Shown here: one piece after another, positions 59,592 through 64,000 of the stretch
How positions within the stretch are numbered: position 1 is the stretch's first letter
How the letters are laid out: each line of letters starts with the position of its first letter
Assembly: GCA_039197065.1 (NCBI GenBank)
Contig: JBCCUL010000007.1
Location: 239,700-303,699, forward strand
From: JANQPX01 sp039197065
GTDB taxonomy: Bacteria > Pseudomonadota > Alphaproteobacteria > Geminicoccales > Geminicoccaceae
Length of the DNA: 64,000 bases
Direction of reading: 5' to 3'
Translations under genes and position numbers: made by a program
The notes under the pieces: generated by a model
What the model was told of the DNA's origin: nothing
What the model saw: the letters and a program-made list of their open reading frames with translations, nothing else
Database searches by the model: none

Positions 59592-60920
59592 ATGCTGAAC
59601 CTTCTTAAGTCCACGGCGATTGTCGCTGCGGGCGTCGCCATCGGCGCAGGAAGCGCCCTGGCTAACCCTTATGAGGAGTATGCCGGCACCACGCTCGTCG
59701 TGAATTTCCCGGCCCATCCCCATTTCGACGCTGTCCTCAAGGTCCTGCCCAAGTTCACGGAAGCGACCGGGATCGAAGTCGAGGTGGACCAGCAGCAATA
59801 TCTGAAGATGCGCGAGAAGCAGACGCTGGAACTCACCAAGGACGAAGGCGAATACGACCTGCTCGCCTATGTCGTGTTCTCCAAGGCGGACTATGTCTAC
59901 GCCGACCAGCTCGAAAATCTGGCGCGCTACTTCATGAACCCGAAGCTCGCCGATCCGAGCTACGATGCCAATGACCTGATCGACGGCTATGTCCAGAACA
60001 TTGGCGTCGCCGGCGGCGCCAAGGGCTATCTGCCGGGGCCGACGGGCTCGCTCTTCGGTATTCCTTTCGGTTCCGAAACCTCGATCCTCGGCTACCGGAA
60101 GGACATCTTCGAGAAGCACGGCCTCGAGGTGCCTGCAACCTATGACGAGCTTCTCGAGCTTGCCTGCAAGATCCCGGAGCTGGAGCCTGGCATGGGCGGC
60201 CTTTCCTCGCGCGCGGCCTCAGGCCACCAGGCGAGCCACGCTTTTCTTCTGCATCTCGCCCCGCTCGGCGGCCGGATCTTCGACGACGAGTGGCAGCCGA
60301 TCGTCAACAACGAAGCCGGTGTGAAGGCGGCGGAAGCGCTCAAGACCATCGTCGAATGCGGTCCTGAGGGTGGCGAGACCTTCGGCTTTGCCGAAGCTGG
60401 TGCGGCCTTCCTGAACGGCGAGACCGCCATGTTCCTGGACAGCACCGTCTTCGCCGGCAAGGTCGAGGATCCGGACGAATCCCAGGTGGTCGGCAAGGTC
60501 GGCTGGGCGCCCCATCCGGAAGGTGTCCGCCGCGGATCGCAGACCGGTGGTTTCGGCATCGGCATCCCGTCGAACGCCCAGAACAAGGAAGCTGCGTTCC
60601 TGCTGATGCAGTGGCTGACCTCGAAGGAGGCTGACAAGATGATCGCGCTCGAGGGCGGCAACCCGTCCCGTTTCTCCACCCATGCTGATGAAGAGGTGAA
60701 CGCCAAATATCCGCATATGGCGACCTTCGGCGAGGCGCTGAAATATGCCGATCCTGACTGGCGCCCGATCATCCCGGTCTGGGGCAAGATCAACGCCGAT
60801 CTCGGCACGGCCCTTTCCAAGACCCTGACCGAAGGCCTGGACATCCAGGAAGCCCTTGACGGTGTCGCCGAGCGCACCCAGGCGATCATGGATGAGGCCG
60901 GCTACTATTCCTGGAACTAG
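59592..60920 (+). CDS. Sugar ABC transporter binding protein (family 1)
   Basis: A 442-residue extracellular solute-binding protein with signal MLNLLKSTAIVAAGVAIGAGSALA. Lobes are defined by FTEATGIEVEVDQQQYLKM, GIPFGSETSILGYRKDIFEKHG and GGFGIGIPSNAQNKEAAFLLMQWL. GGGAG precedes the ATG. The stop (TAG) runs directly into a TGGTNNNACCA-containing repeat region and then a strong hairpin, typical of a binding protein expressed above its permeases. Confidence 0.9.
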   Translation: MLNLLKSTAIVAAGVAIGAGSALANPYEEYAGTTLVVNFPAHPHFDAVLKVLPKFTEATGIEVEVDQQQYLKMREKQTLELTKDEGEYDLLAYVVFSKADYVYADQLENLARYFMNPKLADPSYDANDLIDGYVQNIGVAGGAKGYLPGPTGSLFGIPFGSETSILGYRKDIFEKHGLEVPATYDELLELACKIPELEPGMGGLSSRAASGHQASHAFLLHLAPLGGRIFDDEWQPIVNNEAGVKAAEALKTIVECGPEGGETFGFAEAGAAFLNGETAMFLDSTVFAGKVEDPDESQVVGKVGWAPHPEGVRRGSQTGGFGIGIPSNAQNKEAAFLLMQWLTSKEADKMIALEGGNPSRFSTHADEEVNAKYPHMATFGEALKYADPDWRPIIPVWGKINADLGTALSKTLTEGLDIQEALDGVAERTQAIMDEAGYYSWN

Positions 60921-60928
60921 TGGTGTGC

Positions 60929-60941
60929 GTGGTGTGACCAC
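60929..60941. promoter_or_regulatory. Palindrome GTGGTGTGACCAC
   Basis: A fifth TGGTNNNACCA site, 8 bp after the stop of the binding-protein gene, within overlapping repeats of GTGGTG and CACCAC. As at three other places it lies next to a TAG stop followed by TGG. Confidence 0.5.
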
Positions 60942-60974
60942 TTCACCACGACGATAAGCCTCCCTGGCTGAATA

Positions 60975-61004
60975 CGGGCGGTGCGGCGAGCTCCGCACCG
61001 CCCG
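60975..61004 (+). terminator. Strong 12-bp hairpin between binding-protein and permease genes
   Basis: CGGGCGGTGCGG (60975-60986) and CCGCACCGCCCG (60993-61004) pair perfectly around a 6-nt loop, followed by GATTTTCC. It is probably a partial terminator or mRNA stabiliser inside the operon. Confidence 0.65.
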
Positions 61005-61035
61005 GATTTTCCAAACCTGGCGAGATGTAAGAGCC

Positions 61036-62046
61036 ATGCCGGCAACAGCAGCGACATCGGTAACAGCGGAGCAAGCGGCCTCCGTCAGGGCGACGAAGCG
61101 GAGACGGCGCGCGATCGGAAGCGCCAACCGCCTCACACCCTATGTCTTCCTGATGCCGGCCGTCGCCGTGATGGTGGTGGCGCTCCTCTACCCCATCCTC
61201 TACAGCATCTATGCGAGCTTCCTGAACTGGCACCCAAGCCAGCGAATCGGCGAGGCGGACTGGGTCGGTCTTCGAAACTATCTCTTTCTCCTCAAGGACG
61301 AGGCCTTTCGCGAGAGCCTCATCGTCACCCTCAAATTCGTCACGACGGTGGTGTCCGCCGAGCTGATCGTCGGCGTCGGGCTGGCGCTCCTTCTGGACCG
61401 CAATATCCGCGGCATGTCACTCCTGCGCACGATCTTCATCCTGCCGATGATGATCGCCCCCATCGTGGTCGGCCTGATGTGGCGCTATATGTACCACCCG
61501 ACCGCAGGCGTCTTTAACCAGACGCTGGAAAGCCTCGGCCTTCCCACCGTCCCCTGGCTTTCCAACGGCTCCTGGGCGCTTTTTTCAATCATCATCGCCG
61601 ATATCTGGCAGTGGACGCCCTTCATCTTCATCCTGGCGCTTGCCGCGTTGCAGTCCCTGCCGCGCTCCGCCCTCGAGGCGGCGCGGATCGACGGGGCCTC
61701 CGAGTGGCAGCAGATCATCCACATCAAGCTGCCGCTGATGATGCCCGTCCTGATCGTCACCTGCCTGCTTCGCCTGATCGACGGCTTCAAAGTGCTCGAA
61801 GTGATCCTGGTCATGACCAATGGCGGACCTGGGCTTTCGACCGAGATCCTCGCCCTTCGGATCGCGCGCACCGCGGGCGAGTTCCAGGAACTCGGCGTCG
61901 CCGCCGCCATGTCCACCTACCTTCTGCTCATGCTCCTGATCCTGACCGTGGCCATGTTCCTCTACAACAAGGTCATCGAAACCCGGGCGGCGCGTGAGCA
62001 GGCGGCCGCAGCACGCCAGCAGCAGCTGACCGAGGAGACGACCTGA
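61036..62046 (+). CDS. Sugar ABC transporter permease (MalF/UgpA type)
   Basis: A 336-residue permease with a basic cytoplasmic N-terminus (TKRRRRAIGSANR), six membrane segments and the EAA loop SALEAARIDGASEWQQIIHIKLPLM. VNGTPGLSTE-like segment NGGPGLSTEILALRI near the C-terminus is typical. Its stop shares a base with the next start. Confidence 0.92.
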   Translation: MPATAATSVTAEQAASVRATKRRRRAIGSANRLTPYVFLMPAVAVMVVALLYPILYSIYASFLNWHPSQRIGEADWVGLRNYLFLLKDEAFRESLIVTLKFVTTVVSAELIVGVGLALLLDRNIRGMSLLRTIFILPMMIAPIVVGLMWRYMYHPTAGVFNQTLESLGLPTVPWLSNGSWALFSIIIADIWQWTPFIFILALAALQSLPRSALEAARIDGASEWQQIIHIKLPLMMPVLIVTCLLRLIDGFKVLEVILVMTNGGPGLSTEILALRIARTAGEFQELGVAAAMSTYLLLMLLILTVAMFLYNKVIETRAAREQAAAARQQQLTEETT

Positions 62047-62927
62047 TGAGCGGACCAGCAGGCAAAGCGGCCGAACGCCAGAGCCCGGCCTTCTACGCGC
62101 TGATCTTCGTCCTCGTGATGATGGCGATCGGCCCGATCTACCTGATGCTGGCGACGTCCTTGAAGCTGAACGTCGATATTACCAGCGGCACCTCCAGCTT
62201 CCTCTTCATGCCGACGCTCCAGAACTACGAGACCGTGCTTTGCGACTGGCTCCCCTACGAAGCGGCGCATGTCGACTACTGTGATAAAAAATTCGCGCGC
62301 GGCCTCAAGAATTCGCTGATCATCGCACTGATCTCGACCGCGCTTACCCTGATCCTCGGCTGCATGGCCGCCTACGCGCTGGTGCGCTTCAAGTTCATGG
62401 GGCGGGACACGGTCTCGCTCACCACGCTGATGATGCGCATGGTGCCGCCCGCCGTGCTCCTCGTGCCGACCTTCGGCATCTGGACCTTCCAATACGGCCT
62501 GGACGGCACCTATTCCGGCATCATCCTGATCTATGTCGCGATGAACCTGCCGTTCGTCATCTGGATCCTCCAGAGCTTCATCGTGCAGGTGCCGATCCAG
62601 CTCGAAGAGGCGGCGCGCATGGACGGCGCCAACCCCTTCCAGGTCTTCTATCTGGTGGTCCTTCCGATCATCCAGCCGGGCATGGCGGCCGCCTCGATCT
62701 TCACCTTCCGCATCGCCTGGAACGAGTTCCTCCTGGCGAACGCCCTTCTCGATCGCAACACCCGCACCGTGCCCGCGATCATCGTCAACAATCTCAGCGA
62801 CTACGGCACCGACTGGGGCGTGATCATGGCGACCGGCATGCTGCTCGCCATCCCGCCGATCATCTTCACCTTCATCGCCTCCAAACAGATCATCGCCGGC
62901 ATGACCGCAGGCGCGGTCAAGGGGTAG
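62046..62927 (+). CDS. Sugar ABC transporter permease (MalG/UgpE type)
   Basis: A 293-residue permease with an EAA loop QLEEAARMDGANPFQVFYLVVLP and the FRIAWNEFLLANALL segment. The loop after the first helix (NYETVLCDWLPYEAAHVDYCDKK) has two cysteines that could form a periplasmic disulfide. Ends 5 bp before gntK. Confidence 0.92.
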   Translation: MSGPAGKAAERQSPAFYALIFVLVMMAIGPIYLMLATSLKLNVDITSGTSSFLFMPTLQNYETVLCDWLPYEAAHVDYCDKKFARGLKNSLIIALISTALTLILGCMAAYALVRFKFMGRDTVSLTTLMMRMVPPAVLLVPTFGIWTFQYGLDGTYSGIILIYVAMNLPFVIWILQSFIVQVPIQLEEAARMDGANPFQVFYLVVLPIIQPGMAAASIFTFRIAWNEFLLANALLDRNTRTVPAIIVNNLSDYGTDWGVIMATGMLLAIPPIIFTFIASKQIIAGMTAGAVKG

Positions 62928-62932
62928 GTCTC

Positions 62933-63466
62933 ATGTGTCGTGCAACCGTCATCATGGGAGTTTGCGGCACCGGCAAGTCCACGGTCGGTCAAGTCTTGGC
63001 GGAGCGGCTCGATTGTCCCTTCCTCGAAGGGGACAGTTTTCATCCGCCTGAAAACGTCGCCAAGATGCGAACTGGCACGCCGCTTGATGACGATGACCGA
63101 TGGCCTTGGCTGGATCTGATCGGCCAGCAGATCACGATCGAATGCCAATGCCATGATCAGGTCATCGTGGCCTGCTCGGCCCTAAAGCGCGCCTATCGTG
63201 ATCGGCTGCGCAACTTTGCCGGCGACGACACGTTGTTTGTCCTGCTTCACGGTGGGTTGGATCTTCTTCAACAGCGCCTACAAGAAAGGACCCATGACTA
63301 CATGCCGCCTTCATTGCTTCTGAGCCAGTTGGAGGCGCTTGAGCTGCCGGAGGCGGATGAGACGGCGCTCTCCCTCGACGTCAAGGCGTCGTTGTCAGAT
63401 CTGGTCCAAGCGATAGAGGCGGAACTCCTGATACGGCCAGGGACGCCCAAATCTTCGTGTGTCTGA
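62933..63466 (+). CDS. gntK: Gluconokinase
   Basis: A 177-residue kinase of the GntK type: P-loop GVCGTGKST (9-17, Lys15), EGDSFHPPENVAKMRTGTPLDDDDRWPWL (substrate-binding block) and ACSALKRAYRDRLR. It phosphorylates D-gluconate to 6-phosphogluconate, the substrate of the following gene. Codirectional with and 5 bp after the transporter genes, so it is probably under the LacI-type operator at 58444. Confidence 0.92.
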   Translation: MCRATVIMGVCGTGKSTVGQVLAERLDCPFLEGDSFHPPENVAKMRTGTPLDDDDRWPWLDLIGQQITIECQCHDQVIVACSALKRAYRDRLRNFAGDDTLFVLLHGGLDLLQQRLQERTHDYMPPSLLLSQLEALELPEADETALSLDVKASLSDLVQAIEAELLIRPGTPKSSCV

Positions 63467-63535
63467 CCACTCTGCCTGGTTGTCGTCATCCGTTCTGGCC
63501 TGGAACGACAGCGTAAGCCGACGGAGCCGTTCTTC

Positions 63536-64000
63536 ATGCATTCCCGTCTGATCGAAATCACCGAGCGGATCACCCATAGAAGCGCGCCGACCCGGAGCGC
63601 CTATCTCGGGATGATTGAGGAGGCCGCGTCGCGCGGGCCGAAGAGAACAGCACTTTCCTGCAGCAATCTCGCCCATGGGTTCGCGGCCTGCGATACCGGC
63701 GACAAGGAAGCGCTCAAGGGCGAGACGAAAGCGAATATCGCCATCGTCTCAGCTTATAACGACATGCTGTCGGCGCACCAACCGCTCGAGACCTATCCGG
63801 CGCTGATCAAGGATGCCTGCCGGGAGGTGGGGAGCGTCGCGCAATTCGCAGGCGGCGTGCCGGCGATGTGCGATGGGGTCACCCAGGGCCAGCCGGGCAT
63901 GGAGCTCTCGCTCTTCTCGCGGGACGTCATCGCCATGGCATCAGCTGTCGCCCTCTCCCACGACATGTTCGACGGCGCCTTGTTCCTCGGCGTCTGCGAC
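63536..64000 (+). CDS. edd: Phosphogluconate dehydratase (3' partial)
   Basis: The first 155 codons of Edd, running off the window with the frame open. The sequence MHSRLIEITERITHRS, NIAIVSAYNDMLSAHQPLE and GGVPAMCDGVTQGQPGME is diagnostic; CDG supplies a [4Fe-4S] cysteine. GGAG lies 9-10 bp before the ATG. The enzyme converts 6-phosphogluconate to 2-keto-3-deoxy-6-phosphogluconate in the Entner-Doudoroff path. Confidence 0.93.
   Translation, partial: MHSRLIEITERITHRSAPTRSAYLGMIEEAASRGPKRTALSCSNLAHGFAACDTGDKEALKGETKANIAIVSAYNDMLSAHQPLETYPALIKDACREVGSVAQFAGGVPAMCDGVTQGQPGMELSLFSRDVIAMASAVALSHDMFDGALFLGVCD

Noticed and set aside
1..64000. CRISPR arrays, tRNA or rRNA genes, intact insertion sequences, replication origins
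   Set aside because: Looked for regular short repeats, cloverleaf-like segments, transposase genes with terminal repeats and clustered DnaA-like boxes; none was seen by eye.

Overview
The window is GC-rich, densely coding and bacterial. TRAP, TctABC, Dpp-like and ribose-type transporters, LysR/AraC/GntR/LacI regulators, a non-pyrrolysine MttB, an agp-like alpha-galactoside operon and an Entner-Doudoroff gene together suggest an alphaproteobacterium, possibly of the Hyphomicrobiales. The genus cannot be read from the sequence. I saw no tRNA, rRNA, CRISPR array or intact insertion sequence. Almost everything is uptake and breakdown of small organic molecules, so this looks like a catabolic accessory region.

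Layout. 1-10.1 kb: the end of a fused TctA-TctB carrier, a PrpF-type isomerase, a D-2-hydroxyacid dehydrogenase, a lone receiver-domain protein, a homocysteine methyltransferase-like enzyme, a TctC-like binding protein, a FAH-family protein with an export signal, and an SDR plus quinone-reductase pair next to a LysR gene. 10.1-15.3 kb: that LysR gene, two exported enzymes with an AraC regulator, and a phytase-like esterase. 15.3-23.8 kb (minus strand): a TRAP transporter followed by a five-gene operon of two dehydrogenases, a SelA-like PLP enzyme and two genes matching the two halves of the mammalian D-glutamate cyclase. 23.9-28.9 kb: a LysR gene divergent from mttB and a dimethylglycine-dehydrogenase-like gene. 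29.1-41.6 kb: a LysR gene, a MelR/AgpT-like AraC gene and an alpha-galactoside operon (ABC transporter, two GH4 glycosidases, and a flavin-dependent-halogenase homologue between them). 42.1-45.3 kb: a ribose-type ABC transporter with a LuxP-like binding protein, followed by a decayed cytochrome c' gene. 46.2-64 kb: an L-idonate/gluconate block. A nine-gene minus-strand operon (idnD, ABC transporter, LacI-family repressor, SMP-30 lactonase, GlcG-like protein, dehydrogenase) is divergent from idnO and a hydroxyacid dehydrogenase. Then come a b561-type cytochrome with its GntR regulator, a second sugar ABC transporter, gluconokinase and the start of edd.

How it fits together. Idonate would be oxidised to 5-ketogluconate (IdnD), reduced to gluconate (IdnO), phosphorylated (GntK) and dehydrated (Edd). 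Four near-identical 16-bp palindromes of the LacI gluconate/idonate type precede three of the sugar transporter operons and the cytochrome c' pseudogene, suggesting one regulon under the LacI gene at 48460-49509. A second palindrome family, GTGGTNNNACCAC, occurs at five places, including both ends of the promoter gap inside the TRAP/D-glutamate-cyclase cluster. A third pair of 27-bp inverted repeats precedes the b561 gene and the neighbouring GntR gene.

The best candidates for an undescribed system are the TRAP-coupled, split D-glutamate-cyclase operon and the halogenase homologue embedded in the alpha-galactoside operon.
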